Positions 21,206 to 34,321 of a stretch of 64,000 nucleotides of DNA are shown here, in pieces. Within the stretch, counting starts at the first letter, position 1. Each line of letters begins with the position of its first letter. Location of the stretch: assembly GCA_015183035.1 (NCBI GenBank), contig JACZZP010000008.1:2170001-2234000 (forward strand), given 5' to 3'. This stretch comes from Meloidogyne chitwoodi (lineage: Eukaryota > Nematoda > Chromadorea > Rhabditida > Meloidogynidae). Made by a program: the position numbers and the translations under genes. The notes under the pieces were generated by a model, which was not told where the DNA came from, made no database searches, and was given only the letters and a program-made list of their open reading frames with translations.

Positions 21206-22825
21206 ATGCAGAAAATAATTATAATTATATGCTTGCTATTTATAAATATAATAAACAACTTTTCTGTTTATTCATTTCCTGATGGAGCTCCTTGTTTAAG
21301 AACTGTGATTGATAGTATGAACCCTTTAGAGGCTGTTGAACATCAAGGAGGACTTCAATTAACAGAACCACCATTTCAAATACAGTTGGATCAGCCATGC
21401 TATCGACCTGGACAACCAGTTGCGTGTTGGTTATTTTTCCAATTTTTTTAGAAATTTTTCTTTTTGCAATTTTTTAATTTTTTTTTACTTTAGTAATTTT
21501 GCGAGGTAACGCTAGCACTTCTTTGTTCAAAGGATTTTCAATGCAGCCACTAATTTTTAATGGCGTAAGATCAGGTTCTAGAAGTGGACAATTTGTTCAT
21601 CTTGATGGTATATTTATATTTTTAATTAGAAAGTTTAAAAAAATTAAAATATTTGAAGATAATGGTTCTTGGCAGTTTCAGTGTTTTAGACAACGCGATT
21701 CTATTACGCACAGTCATGACGAGGGAAAGGAAAGATTAAAACTTTGGTGGCGTGGAGATGGGTCGACAGACACTGTACAATTTGTGTGAGTGATAAATTT
21801 AAATTTTTTGATTGAAAAAATTACAAAAAAATTTTTTTAGTGCAACAGTAGTGCAGTCATTACGGCGATTTTGGGTTAAATCTGTTTTATCGGTATATTT
21901 TAAATAATTTTTATTAAAAAATTATTAAAGATTTACTAAATATTTTTTAAAAAGGCCCCATTGCCTCCATGCTCACTTTTTCCAAATGGTCTTGGTTGGC
22001 TATCTCCCCCACCAACAACTCCGCCACCTGCAGATAATTTCAAACTTGAAACATTCCAAGTTTGTAAAAATAATATTTTAAAATTTGATTGTCTTTTTTT
22101 AGATGTTTAATGGTAAAGACTCTGCTCAACTTGCTCAATCATTAAGTAGGTCATTACCTGCTAGTAGACATAAAGTAAAATTAATTTTTTTTAATTTTAA
22201 AATTATAAAACTAATTTTTTTTAATATTAGGCATTTCCGCAGCGAATATTACCTGCGCCTGGTGAGCAATCTCCTCGCTTCTTAGAGGTTTTTCTTTAAA
22301 AAAATTTTTTATTTTGTCTGTTTTTCTTTGTTACTTATATTAAACTTTGTTTAATTTTTAAGTTTGCGTTTTATGTTTATTTTAAGTGTTGAGTTTGTTT
22401 GCAAACTAGTTTGTGATTCATTATGTTTCAAGTTTTATTTTAACTTTTGTTTCGAGTTTTCTTTTTTAATTTAAGTTTATCTAATGTTTTTTTTGGTTTA
22501 ATTTCTATTTTAATACCTAATATTACAGCGACCATCAACAACTACTACATTGTCTCCCTCAACTTTTGCTCCTGAAATACTTCAAATATCACGTTTTCAA
22601 CAACAACAACAACAAAGACCACAATTTCAGTCTCGTAGTTTTCTTCCTCGTACACAACAATTACAAACAGGTAAATTTATTTTTATTAAATAAATTTATT
22701 TTAAATCTTAAATTTTAAAAGTTTGTCATGACTCTTCCCCAAGTGCTTGTCTTCGCTGGCTTCCTTTTTGTGCAACAAGTGCTTGGATGCAACAATTTTG
22801 TAAAGCTAGTTGTCATCTTTGTTAA
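21206..22825 (+). CDS. secreted Reeler-domain protein with C-terminal ShKT-type six-cysteine module, 330 aa
   Basis: Nine exons (21206-21425, 21494-21607, 21659-21785, 21841-21892, 21955-22059, 22103-22174, 22231-22287, 22529-22670, 22722-22825) keep frame. A signal peptide (MQKIIIIICLLFINI..) leads to a Reeler-like domain: SFPDGAPC, YRPGQPVALILRG, FKGFSMQP, SWQFQC and a WWRGDG segment, ending in VQFVATVVQSLRRFWV. A Pro/Gln-rich linker follows. The last exon encodes six cysteines with the spacing of ShK-like domains (CHD..C..W..FC..M..FC..SC.LC), a common nematode extracellular module. The Reeler family is found in extracellular matrix and defence-associated secreted proteins. Function here is not established. 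Confidence 0.75.
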
Positions 22826-25342
22826 TAAAAAAATTAAATTAAAAAATAATTAAAATTATTTTTTAATGAATAGTTTTTTCTTGCCAAAAACTTTACTAAT
22901 TTGTCTAAAACTTTACAATTTACAATCTTCTAGTATAAAATTTAACTGTTGATATAGCAAGTTTAATAAAAACAAATAAACTTGCTTCATTTTTAAACTT
23001 GAAAAACAAAACAAGTTTACAATTTTACAAATTAAACTTTATATATACCTATTTAAATTGTAAATTTATAATTTTTAAACTTGAAGCAACTTTTTTACTT
23101 CACATTTTTTCTTCTATAAAAGAGAATAATTTTCCCAGGTAACTTGTCAAAATTTTTTATTACCTCTCACATGTACTTTTTTTTAGTATAGAGAAAATTG
23201 AACTCTATTTTCTTTTAACATTTTTATTACTTTTGCGCGCATGTTTATTAGTTTTTTTTCTTTTTGTACTTAATAAAGGCTTAAACAAAATTAGCTATGC
23301 TTCTTAGAGGCATTTTACTTAGATTTATGACAGCAAACAAAAAAAGCAGAATTGATTTTTAGCGGCGATTTTTTGTGGTAATTTTAACACGATTTTTTTC
23401 TTGTTGTTATTTACTTTACTTAAATTTTCTTCTTTCTTTATTTACTTGTTTTCTTTTCCTCCACCTCTTTTTTTCACTGCACTGACCATAACTAAAAAAA
23501 CATATATTCTCATGAAGCTTCTACTTAATCTTTTTTGTTTAAAAATGTGATTTTTGTTTGCTTTTTCCCACTTTTAATACTTTGTTTTTTACAGTTTTAA
23601 TGCGTTTCTTTTTATTAGATCAAACAAAAATTCCGCCAGCATAAAAAAGAGTGGAGCTTTTTGTGTGTGGTTAAAAGAGATTTTGTTTATATTTAAAAAG
23701 AAATTAATTTAGCACAAAAAATTACTAGAAAAATGTGAGAAAAGCTTTTATGCTTTTAAAAAAGCTTTAAATGTTAAAGAAAAATAAAAGAATACCTCTA
23801 ATTAAGTCAGTCTTTTAACGCTGCTTAAATTTTCTTTTTAACGCTTATTTTATAGTCATTTTTAAGTTTATTTGTTTTATCTAAGGTTTTAAATTTTTAT
23901 TTGAGCTTTTTCAGCTTATGCTTTAATTAAATGTTTTTATTAGGTTTTTAAGTTTACGATTCTTTCAAGTTTTTTCAAGCTTACGTATTCTTCAAGTTTG
24001 TGTTTTTATCAAGTTTTAAGTTTGCGAATGTTTCATGTTTTATTAAAGCTTATACTTAAATTTGATTTGCATTAAAAAATAGGTGTTACAATATATTTAA
24101 CCCTTTTTTACATTATGAAATTTTTCTTTTCTTTAATATTTTAACGTTGGCACGGAGAGAGTGTGTGCTAGAGAAATAAAGAAATAAATTTTATTTCCAA
24201 TATTTTTCTTTCTCATTCCTTTCTCTCTGCTTTATTTTGCCCTTTTTTAATTTTTGCCTCGCTGCCAGTCAAATCGATCTTTTATTGTGTTTATATCGCT
24301 TTTATGAATTTTTATTAAATAAAATCAATTTATAAGTCTGGTTTTAGTTAAAAAATAAAATTTGATCTGTTGAAAAATTTGTTTTTTCGAAAGTGGAAAA
24401 GTCTAAAAATTGTATTTTTACTATTATTGTATTTTAAACTAATTCAGGAAATTATTTGTATTTTCCGGAAAGTATTGTTATTTGTTTTTGGTTTTTATAG
24501 TAACAGTTCTTCCCAATTTGTCCTTGAGTTGTTGTAAAAATACAAAAACACAGATTGATGATTAGAGGTGTGCTTTCTTTCCATTTTTTAAAAATATATA
24601 AAATTTTTAAGATTCAACCAATCCATCTTTTTAATTTTAATTTATTATTTTGCGGCGTTTTTGCTTTTTTATTATTTCAATTTTCTTTTAGTCGCAACTT
24701 GTTTTTAACTACTTTTAATTATTTTTTTTCTTTTAAATAAATTTATTGGGGCAATTTACCTAATTAAAATTAAAAATTTTTTTATCACAAAATGTTTAAA
24801 AAAAGTTATTATTTTTTTATTATTTTTTAAAAATACGCGAAAAACCATTTGGCTGTCTTAACCGTTCAATCTCTTTTTTTAATCTTTACTTTTTTGATAA
24901 AAGAGCCCGCGTTTTTTGTTACACAGAAAAAATGTGCATTTTATTTATATAATTTTAAAATTTTATGTTCTCAAGTTTATTTGCAAAAAAAAAAATAATT
25001 TTGATCAAATGCGGACAAAAAATTGGGGGAGAGTTTTAAAGAATATTGTGACCAAATATGTCTATTTTATTTAAGTATTTATTTCATTTTTTTAAAGGTT
25101 AATATTTTATAAGTTTTTTTATTTAAGAAAAAAATGTTCTTTGGAGAGGAATATTTTTTTGGTGTTTTAAAAATTTTGTCCGCAAAATTTTGTTTAAAAA
25201 TTGTTTTTTAAATTAAAAATTTACTTAACTTCTTTCTCTATTTTTTTTAAATTTTTAATCACACAGAGCGTTCGATAATAAAACGAGAATATTTTAATAT
25301 TTATATTTTTTACACTAAAAAAAAGAGAAAAGAAAGATTTAA
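22826..25342. other. 2.5-kb intergenic region, no gene seen
   Basis: Pyrimidine-rich AT DNA with scattered acttgaa/caagttt motifs and one ttttccggaaagt motif near 24460. Open frames here are T-rich and lack splice support. It presumably includes the promoter of the large downstream gene. Confidence 0.5.
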
Positions 25343-28300
25343 ATGCAACCAGGCAGCAATTATAATAATAATATTGGCCATCATTCTTCTCACAATAACA
25401 ACTATTTTTCTCCGCCTACTACTACAAATCAGTATTTATTCCAACAACAACAACTTTTACCTTTTAATTCTAATGCTGCCTCTAATTCTGCTCATTCAGT
25501 TAGTTTATTTTATTTTTTAATTTTTAATCTATTTTTTGGAGAGGAGAGGATTTTTTTTTTAAATTTTTTTGGGACAAACAACAAATTATATATTTATATC
25601 TTTAATTTTATTTTCTATCAAACAGTAATAAAAATATTTTTTTTCTTTTCGGTTCTTATCTTTTTGGGAGTATATTTTATTTATTTTTATTTTGCTAAAA
25701 TCAAAAAATTATATTTTTTTTTATTTTTGGAATTTTTACAAAAATAAAAAAATATAACTTTTTTTTTAAAGTCTATTAAAACACGGAAAAATAAAAAAGA
25801 TTAATTATTTTATTTTTTAAAGTCACCTTTAAAACGCTCACAAATCGCTCAACAAGCTGTTTCCCCATTAGCTTCGCCTATGGAATCTAGACGTGTTTTT
25901 ATGGCAACACACCCTCATCAACAACAACAACATTCTGGTGAATCACCTCCACCCCAATTGAATGGACAAATGTTGGGTCCTCCTGTTGGTCTTTCTGCTG
26001 TTCAATTAGGTTTTTTTAAATTTTTATTTAAATTTTATTTTGTTTTATTTTAATGTTTGTGTAGGCTATGCAATCCCTGCTTGCCGTTTACTGGTTGATC
26101 CTCATACTGGACAACAATTCTTTGTACCAACTGTATCAGCAGCACCACAGCCATTGGCAGCAACAGCTGCAACTCCTACATTTTTTCAACCAATATATAG
26201 TCAACCAACTGCTGCTGCTTATTATCAACCACATACGGCCAATTTTACATCAAACAATAACAGACAAAGACAACATCAACAACAATTAATATCTCCTTCT
26301 TCATCTCCTCCAAATCAACAACATCAACGTCATTTGCCTCAATTAAATTCGACAACGGCATCACAAGGTTTTTAGAATTATTAAAGAAATTTGAGGTTAT
26401 TTTACTTGACCGTGGACTGAATCTTTGAATCTCAAAGACCTGTAAAACTTTAAAAATGCTTTAAATTGAATTTTGGACTAAAATTATGGGCATTGGTCCT
26501 TCAAATATTTTTTATTAAGAAATGTCTAAAATTTATTAGGAATGTTTTACTATTTTTTACATTTTATCCATCTCTTAACCATTGAAAAAAGAATTTTATT
26601 TATTTATTTTTCCCAATGTTTACGTCATATTTAGGTTAATGTAAAGAAAGATTAATTGACTTAATATATTTTTTTCTAATAAATTATTTTAAAAATGCAA
26701 TTTTTATTTTTTTTTGTAACAAACGTTTATTTTGAAAATTTACAAAAACTTTATCAAAAAATAAAAGTTGTTTTTGAATTTAAGGTCCTTTTCTATACAA
26801 TATTGGACATCCACAACAACTTAATACTTCTTCAACTGATTGTGGTGGTTTTTATTCTCAACAACAACAACATTCTTCTTCTCATCATCATCATTATGCC
26901 AGTGGTGGCCCGCATCGGAGTCAAAGTTTATTTTTTCAATTTTTTTGTTTAATTTATTATTTTTTAAGGTCCTCTCAGTACTTCTCCCAGAGATGACAGA
27001 TTGGAAGACTCCTCTACCTCTGGCCTTCCTTATAGAGTTGAAATGCCTCCTTCAACTGGTGGAAGTGTTGTTTATAATGATGAAAGGTTTTTTTTAATTA
27101 TTTGTTTTTATTTATTAATTTTTAGACGAAGACAAAGCAATGATACGGCTGGTCATTATGAAATTGAAGCAGAAGAGTCTTCATCACGAACTCAACAATG
27201 TGGTAGAATGAGTGGATATAATACTGATAGAACTTATCAACAACAGAATTTTCAACGTCGTGAACATGCAAGACTTTCAACTGAGTCAAGACAAAGTAAT
27301 TCAACTAGAGGAGATAGTGGAAGAGGTTAAAAATTTAAAATTTTTAATAAAATTCAAATTCTAAAATTGTGTATAAATTAAGGTGGTTTAATGTTTGGCT
27401 CTCCAGATAATAACAGTGATATTGAAGGTTTTTTTTAATTTTTTATAATAAAATTTAAATTTTTTTTAAATTAAAAAGATCCATCTCCTCGAAGTAGAGG
27501 ATATTATTCTTCTTATTCTCCACCTCCTCTTTCTAATTATTATTACAATAAACAATTAAATTATAACCAAAATAATCAAATGATGATGTCAACATCTACA
27601 ATTATTGGTGGTGGTGGTGCTAGTGGTTCTTCTGATTCAACATCAGGATTTGTTTCTGTTGGTGGTGGTGAAAATAATAATAAAAATTATAATAATAGAA
27701 AAGGAGGAGGAGGAACAATATTTTTGGAAGAAGAAGAAGTACAACAACAACATTCTCCATTATTTAGTTCCCCAAATAAACAACAACAACAAGGAATGTT
27801 TGGATGTAAAACAAATAATAATAATAATACAACAACAAATTCTTCTTCTTCTTTTACTTTTGCATCATCCCCACCGTTTAGGTTTTTTTTAAATTTTATT
27901 TTTTAAATTTTATTTTTTAAATTAATTTTTGTAGAACAAATGATTCTACTCCTCCCCAACAACAAACACAATCTAGAATGAAATCAATAAGAATGGATAT
28001 AGATTTAAGTAGTAGTGGATTAGCAAGTGATATATCTACAACACCTCTTGAAGGAAAAAATAATAAAAATAATGGTGATGGAATTAATCGTAATTCAAGG
28101 CCTTCTTCATTTTGTAATAATTTTGCTTCAGGGAACTTATTAAAAGGAGCAAAAGAAATAATTACTGCTACAACTACAGCAACAACTATTTCGGGTGAAT
28201 CGGAATTGTCTGTTAGAGGTTTTATAATTTTATTTTTTTTTAATTTTTTTAAAGCAACAGTTTTACGTACTGCACCACCTACTGCCTTTACTATTTCATT

Positions 28301-31206
28301 TAATGATGAAAGTGCTCAACTTGGAGGAAAAGTTTCAATTTCTGAAGTTTCATTGCAAGAAGCAGCACAAAAAGCACCTAAAGGTCGTCGTCTTATGTTG
28401 GAACGTAAAAGTGAACAACAACAAGATTCTGGTTCAGAATGTGGAGGAGATCCTAAACGTTGGTTATTTCGTAAAATGATGATGGGAAGACGTGGAGAAG
28501 TTGCTAAAAGTTGTGAACGTCGTAGAAGGCGTAGTGGTAGTGCTATATCTGAAGCAACAACTTCAACAACAATGAGTGGAGGAGGAAGAAGAAATGAAAA
28601 TGAAGAAGATTTGGCTTCAGAAGCTGGAACTTATGTAGTTGAAAATGATAAAAAAGCAGCAAATAATGCTAATATAATGACAACAAGTCAAATTAGTGGT
28701 GTTAGCAATACTAGCAGTAATAGAACTACACAACAATGTTATGACAGGTTATATAAATTTAAAAATAGTGTTTAACAGAGAAACAAAGTTTTAGAGTAAA
28801 ATAAGCAAACATTTATTTAAAATCAGAAAATAAACTTGAAAAACACAAACATTATTTAGAATCAGAATATTTGAAACACAAAAAATAAACTTGAAATACA
28901 TTTACCTATCTATTTAAAATCAGAAAATAAACTTTTTTTAAGCCTAATTTTTATAGTGATTCTGATTCTTCAACTAATGCATCCACTCGTACTTCCTCTA
29001 CTGGACGAACCTCTTCACCTAACCACCAAATATCTACTAAAACAACATTAACAACAAATCGTCCACCTATTACTATTAGTGGACCAGTTGTAAAACGTTC
29101 TTTAATGAATGATTTGCGTCAATTAAGGGAAGGTGGACAGGTTTATATTTTTTAATTTTTATTATTTTTTAATTTTTATTATTTTTTAATTATTATTAGA
29201 TTGATAAAAGCATAACTTCAGTCCAACAATCTTCATCTTTAAATACTTGCAATGCTAAAATTAATAAAAAATTTTCAACTAATAAAACAGTTGGAGTTTT
29301 TAATAACAACAAAAATAGTAATAATAAACCTTTGGCACCTCCAGTACCTCCACATAGATGTGGAGGTAATTCTGCTGTTTCTACTACAAATAATAGTCAA
29401 AAGAAGTCTGTTGCTACAACAAATCCTCCAATTCCATTTAGTCGCCCTTGCCGTTGTCCAAGTCAACATCAGCAACAACAGCAGCAGCAGAATCAACAAC
29501 AACAGGCGTTTAGGTTTTAATTTTATTAACTTTTTTTTAATTTTTATTTTTCTAATAAAAAAATAACTATTCCATTCCCCAACTGTTTCTTGAATATTAT
29601 TTTTTTTAAATATAAATTTATTTTTAGTACTAAAATGCAGAATTCTCGCTGCAGAAGCGAGCCGTAAGCTCTAAAAATTAAGTGTTGTCTTATTATAGTG
29701 TATTTATTGTCTTTTGAGATATCTTAATATTTTATTTTTTTTAATATTTTTTAAAAGTATTTTTCCAAAAAAGCATATTTTTGTTTTGTTTTTTCCTGTG
29801 CTAATTTGTTTGTTTTGTTTATTGCCTAAATATATATATTTACCTTAATATTTAAAATATTCTCCTTTTTTAATAAACCATTTAGAAGAAACGATGGTGG
29901 TCGATTTTCAATGCGTCCAACATCAGCAACACGTGCAAATGCTTTATTACGTCAAACTGCTTCATCTAATGCTGCTAAGGTTTTTTAATTTTATTAAAAT
30001 TTTTAAATAAATTTTATTTAGTTGAAAGCTGCGGAAGAAGAAAAAATGTTGGGTTGGTTACGCCGTAAAGAATATGACGCACGCAGAGCTGTTGCTGAAG
30101 CCGAACAACAACAACAACAAAGCTTAAAGAAACAACAGTAAGTTTTTGTTTTTCTTTTTGTGCTTTTGTTGTCATTTATTGCTTTTGTGTGTTTTTGTCT
30201 TTTCTTATTTTTCCAACTTTGTTTCAAACTGTGTTTTTTACACTTTGTATTTTTCAGAAAATAAACCTTTTTGTTGAAACTTTCTTTTTTACAAACTCTT
30301 TCTCTTCTTTTTTTCTCTACCAGAATAATACACTTTTTACAAACTTAAGATTGAAGTTTTTTTTAATTTTGTATTTCTCTTTTTATTCTTTCTCTTAAAT
30401 TATTATTTTTCTCTAACTTTTAAGAGAAGCATTTACTTCAAATCGTTCAATTTCTGCAACTCTAACAAATATAGAACAACAAAAACAACAGCAACAAAGT
30501 TCTTTTTCACGTTGGAAGATTGCTCAACAGCAACAAACTTTAATTAAACAACAACCATTAACTAATTTACATCGTTCTCATGATGAATTGAGTAGATTAG
30601 CTGAAGCTTATGATGATGAAGATTCTTCTTTATTAACTGATTCATGCAATGTTTGTTTAAATAATTGTTTAATTTATATATTTTTTTTAATATTTAGACT
30701 AGTTTACAAAAGACAGTTGATGAACTTACTCAAAAATGTCATAAAAGCATTGCTTTACTTAAGTATTTTTTAAATTTTTTATTTAAATTTTTATTTAATT
30801 AAAGACTCTGTAATCAATCTTCGCTCTCCCCTTCTGTTGAACATTTACTTGAACGTGTTGCAAATATTGAAGGAAAAGAAGGACAATTAAATTCTTATAA
30901 AATTGGTACTAATAGTGGTGTTTCTTCTTCAAATGAAAATATTTCTGATCGTCTTGAACAGCTGAATTCTGCTTTTGATGCTATTCAAAAATATTTAGAA
31001 GAACAAACAACAACATCAATTTCTTGTATTTCTTCAACTCAACAACAACAATCACCACAACGAACATTTAGTGGGACATTTGTTGTAAAGAAGAATCGTG
31101 GAGGGTATTTTTTTATTTTATTTTTTTTTTAATTTATTTTTTAAATTTTATTTTTAGTGTATCTTTAGACATTGCTGATGATACTTTAAAATATCAGAAA
31201 AAATAA
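25343..31206 (+). CDS. large Ser/Asn/Gln-rich low-complexity protein, about 1,237 aa, unrecognised
   Basis: Nineteen exons from ATG 25343 to TAA 31204-31206 join in phase over 3,714 coding bases. Most is disordered: poly-Q, poly-N, poly-H and Ser/Gly runs, with Pro patches (PLAPPVPPHRCGG) that could bind SH3 domains. More structured islands are PACRLLVDPHTGQQFFVPTV (26080-26140), an island TAFTISFNDESAQLGGKVSI (28280-28345), a basic block (RWLFRKMMMGRRGE..RRRRR, 28450-28540), a charged helix with KMLGWLRRKEYDARRAVAEAE (30040-30110), and a C-terminal helical part (LQKTVDELTQKCHKSIALLK; DRLEQLNSAFDAIQKYLEEQ). These suggest a scaffold or cytoskeletal adaptor, but I cannot assign a family. Introns at 28748-28956 and 30138-30424 hold repeat-like AT sequence. 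Confidence 0.7.
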
Positions 31207-31897
31207 AATTGTAGAAAATTAAAAAAATATATAATTATAAATTAAATAATATTTTTTTGTGTGTGATTAATTATTAATGACCATATTTTTAACAATTTTT
31301 CAATTTTCTACCTAGATTATTTAAATATTTCTCTCATTAATAGGAGACATAAAAATGCCTTATTATATTTGAATAAATTTTGTAAAATACAAATTTTATT
31401 TCGATTTATTATTAAACTTGTTTGAAGCAAGTTTATTTTTAATAATTCTGATTTTTGTATTTTTTAACAAAGTTCTGATCTTTATTTTTTAATGTCTTTT
31501 CTTTGTATTTTTTAGTTATGCTGTTTGCACTTTTAACTATATTTTACAATTTTTTGTTTATTCAAAATATTTTAATATTTCCGTTGGTGCCTGACTGACG
31601 ATGAGCGACATATTTACTTACTTTATATATTACTAGTGTCTCATAACCTCATTGGCGCCTTTTTAATTTCTTTTTTTTTATTCTTTTTAAGAATGATTGG
31701 CCAAGACATTTCTTTTTTATATTTCTTATCTATTTAATACTTTTTTTGCATTTTGGCGCCGATTTATTAAAAAAAAAAGAAAAGAATATGTCGCTCACCT
31801 CTGAGGCGCCAGTTTCTAAAATATTTTTCTCTCTATTTTTATAATTTTTTCTTTTCATTTTTAAATATTTTTTAATATTCATTTCCAAAAAAAAAAT
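31207..31897. other. intergenic region upstream of the Gremlin-like gene
   Basis: Contains an inverted-repeat element (31585-31811) and copies of an ttctgatttttgtatttt motif. Otherwise AT-rich and featureless. Confidence 0.5.
31585..31811. repeat. inverted-repeat element (MITE-like), gagcgacatat arms
   Basis: tggtgcctgactgacgatgagcgacatat at the left pairs imperfectly with atatgtcgctcacctctgaggcgcca at the right, 227 bp apart. Two extra ggcgcc motifs lie inside. It ends 87 bp before the start codon of the Gremlin-like gene, so it lies in that gene's promoter or 5' leader. Confidence 0.6.
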
Positions 31898-33078
31898 ATG
31901 CCTTTAAAAATTGAAAGGAGATCAAAATTAATATTTAAAAAATTTTCTTGTTTAATATTTAATTTATTAATTCTTTTATTTTATTCAAAATTATTTGTTG
32001 ATGCTAGACCTTTTTCTATTGCTGATGAAGTTAGTGGTAATAATTTTAATCAACAACAAATTTCAACTTTTATTAATTCAAATGAAAGAGAACAATATAG
32101 AGAAGCTATGCAAATTGCTAGAGATACATTTTTTCAATTAAAACCATTAAATAATAATAATGCTGAACTACAACAAAATAAATTAAATAGAGAACAAAAA
32201 CAACGAAATAAACAACGAAATAAACAAAAAACAAAAGAAAGAGCGTTTGAATTAAATAGAGACGTAGGCAGTGAGGATAATGAAAATACTAATGGTTTGT
32301 TTGAAATTCTGATTTTTGTATTTTTTAAAACAAACTTAATTCTGGTTTTTGTGTTTTAAACAAAGTTCTGATTTTTGTATTTTTTTTAAACAAACTTAAT
32401 TCTGGTTTTTGTGTTTTTATACAAAATTCTGATTTTTGTGTTTTATAAAAAAAATACAATAACAAAATAATTATATTATAGAATCAGAACGTAATCACAT
32501 CCTCACCCCTTTCTCTCAACAATCTCTCCATTCAACACAAACAATGCTTCCTCTTCACATTTCTGCTGATATAGTAAACTCAACTTTACAGTCAGACACA
32601 TGTCAAGGCGATTTATTTAAACACAAAGTAAAAGTGAATGGTTGCAAGCCAAAAACTATAACAAATCGGTTTTTATTTAAAAAGATTATTTTATATTAAA
32701 AAAAATTAATAATTATTATTTTTTTTAGTTTTTGTCATGGAAGTTGTTCATCTTTTTATATACCCCGTTTAAGATCTAAAAAACTAAAGGCAACATTCCA
32801 AAGTTGTTCAGCTTGTATTCCTGCTGAAATGGATACAATACAGGTTTTTTTTAATTAATTAAATTTAAATATTTTATTGATTTTTTAAAAAAAAGATAAG
32901 ATTAGAATGTCCAGATTTAGAAGAAGGTTTTATTTATCAAAAAATTGTTAGAGTAAAAAAATGTGCATGTCGAAATATTGTGTTAGAAGGGGAAAATATA
33001 GGAAATGGAGAAGATAATATAGAAGAAGAAAATGGAAATGAAGAAAATTATGATGATGAAGAAGAAGAAAATGTTTAG
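31898..33078 (+). CDS. Gremlin/DAN-type secreted cystine-knot BMP antagonist, 293 aa
   Basis: Exons 31898-32294, 32482-32668, 32729-32843 and 32896-33078 join in phase. A basic start is followed by a hydrophobic segment (FNLLILLFYSKLFVDA) acting as signal peptide or anchor, then a Gln/Asn/Lys-rich spacer. The C-terminal cystine knot reads CKPKTITNRFCHGSCSSFYIPR, FQSCSACIPAEM, LECPD and VKKCACRNI, closely following the Gremlin order of cysteines (NRFC.G.C.SFYIPR, FQSC..C.P, L.CP, V..C.C). The protein ends in an acidic tail absent from vertebrate Gremlin. Gremlin proteins bind and block BMP ligands outside the cell. Confidence 0.85.
32300..32450. repeat. tandem attctgatttttgt / aattctggtttttgt repeat in the Gremlin-like intron
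   Basis: The first intron contains alternating units (ttctgatttttgtatttttt..aaacaaactt aattctggtttttgtgtttt) repeated about 2.5 times with a period near 63 bp. Reverse-complement relatives occur at 45857-45950. Confidence 0.7.
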
Positions 33079-33472
33079 AGGTTAAAACTTTTATTTTTTA
33101 TTTAGATTTATTAATTCTCTATTAGAAGAGGGGAAAATATCAGGCGTTGATGCTCATCTCCTTTCCAAAAATTTTCTTTTTTTAATTTATTTAAAAGATT
33201 GAGAAAAGGACTGATTTTCTTCTCCAGTAAAGCATCAGCATCCTCTCCCTTAGTATATAGGTTATTTTTTTATTTCTTTTTCTGATCTCTTTATTTAAAA
33301 AAAAACATTTTTCTTGTACAAAATTAATTTATAAAAAAAATATTATATTTATAAAAATAAATAAAAAAATATAATTATATCACAAGAAGGAAGTGTTAAA
33401 AAATATTAAAAAAATAAAAAATGCTGCCAAAAAAAAAAAAAAAGTTTCAACTAATAAAAAATCTATTTATTT
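33079..33472. other. intergenic region between convergent genes
   Basis: Spacer with polyadenylation-like AATAAA hexamers and long A runs. A short palindromic stretch gagaaaaggactgattttcttctc lies near 33202. No gene. Confidence 0.5.
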
Positions 33473-34321
33473 TTAATCATCTTTAGTAAAATTCAACCTT
33501 AAATTGTCCACCATTTTTTGTAAAGTGATAGAGTCAATAAATTTAAATTTAAGTGCTTCTGCCTCTTCTATAAAACAAATTTGATTCCAAAAGTTTAATG
33601 ACCTGAAAAAAATAATTAAAGGAACAATAAAAAATTAAAAAAAAACCTAAAGGTAAAGGAATGCCTCAATTTTCTTTCTTTATCATCTTCTTCTTCTGCT
33701 TCATTTTCTTCCTTCTTTTTTTCTAATAAATTAATTCCTTCAATATTATCCATTTGTTCAAATAAATCATCAAAAATTGAATTTTCTTTTTTATTAAATT
33801 TTAAAGTTTTAAATATTTGTGGTTGTTCTAATAAATCTGCAATTGTTAGAGAAATATTAGATGATTGATTTGTAGTAGATGTTGAGGTTATTGGTGATTG
33901 ATAAGACTTTAAATTGAATTATAATTTAAAAAAATTAGAGGGACGGGTAACCCAAATAAAAAAAGGAATATTTAAAAAAATAAAAAACCTTTTGACAATT
34001 TTCAGCATTAGAGGAATCCTGAAACGTATCTAACTCTTTCCCTTCTATTCTATTATTAAAAGAAGTCTGTGGTGCTTCTTCAAAATCACCAAAATCATCG
34101 TCTTCATCTTCTTCACTGTTTTGTATATTTTCTTCTTCGATTTGTTCTGTATTTAAATTACAATTATTTTCTGAATCTTTGCTTTCATTTAAAGACATTT
34201 TTGATGTTATTCTTGCTTAATTTTTTAAAAAACTTTAATTATAAAAATTAAAAAAACCTTGTTCATCCACTTTTAAATTTTCTATTTCCTCCTTTTTACA
34301 TTGTAATTCTGCTTTATCCAT
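33473..34321 (-). CDS. acidic protein with DDDFGDFEEAP adaptor-binding-type motif, aftiphilin-like?
   Basis: Read from ATG 34321 (MDKAELQCKKEEIENL..) to TAA 33473-33475 through four exons whose phases agree. The second exon encodes a Glu/Asn-rich region with DEDDDFGDFEEAP, an FxDF-type motif typical of clathrin-adaptor ear ligands such as aftiphilin. The third encodes a helical, charged region (DDLFEQMDNIEGINLLEKKK), and the last a more hydrophobic end (SLNFWNQICFIEEAEALKFKF..). The aftiphilin comparison rests on the motif and overall acidity only and is tentative. The gene is convergent with the Gremlin-like gene and divergent from the golgin, whose ATG lies 390 bp away. Confidence 0.55.

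Noticed and set aside
25343..31206. Assignment of the large protein to the CEP170 or CAMSAP families
   Set aside because: Short islands look vaguely similar, but no domain (FHA, CKK) or ordered series of motifs could be identified.
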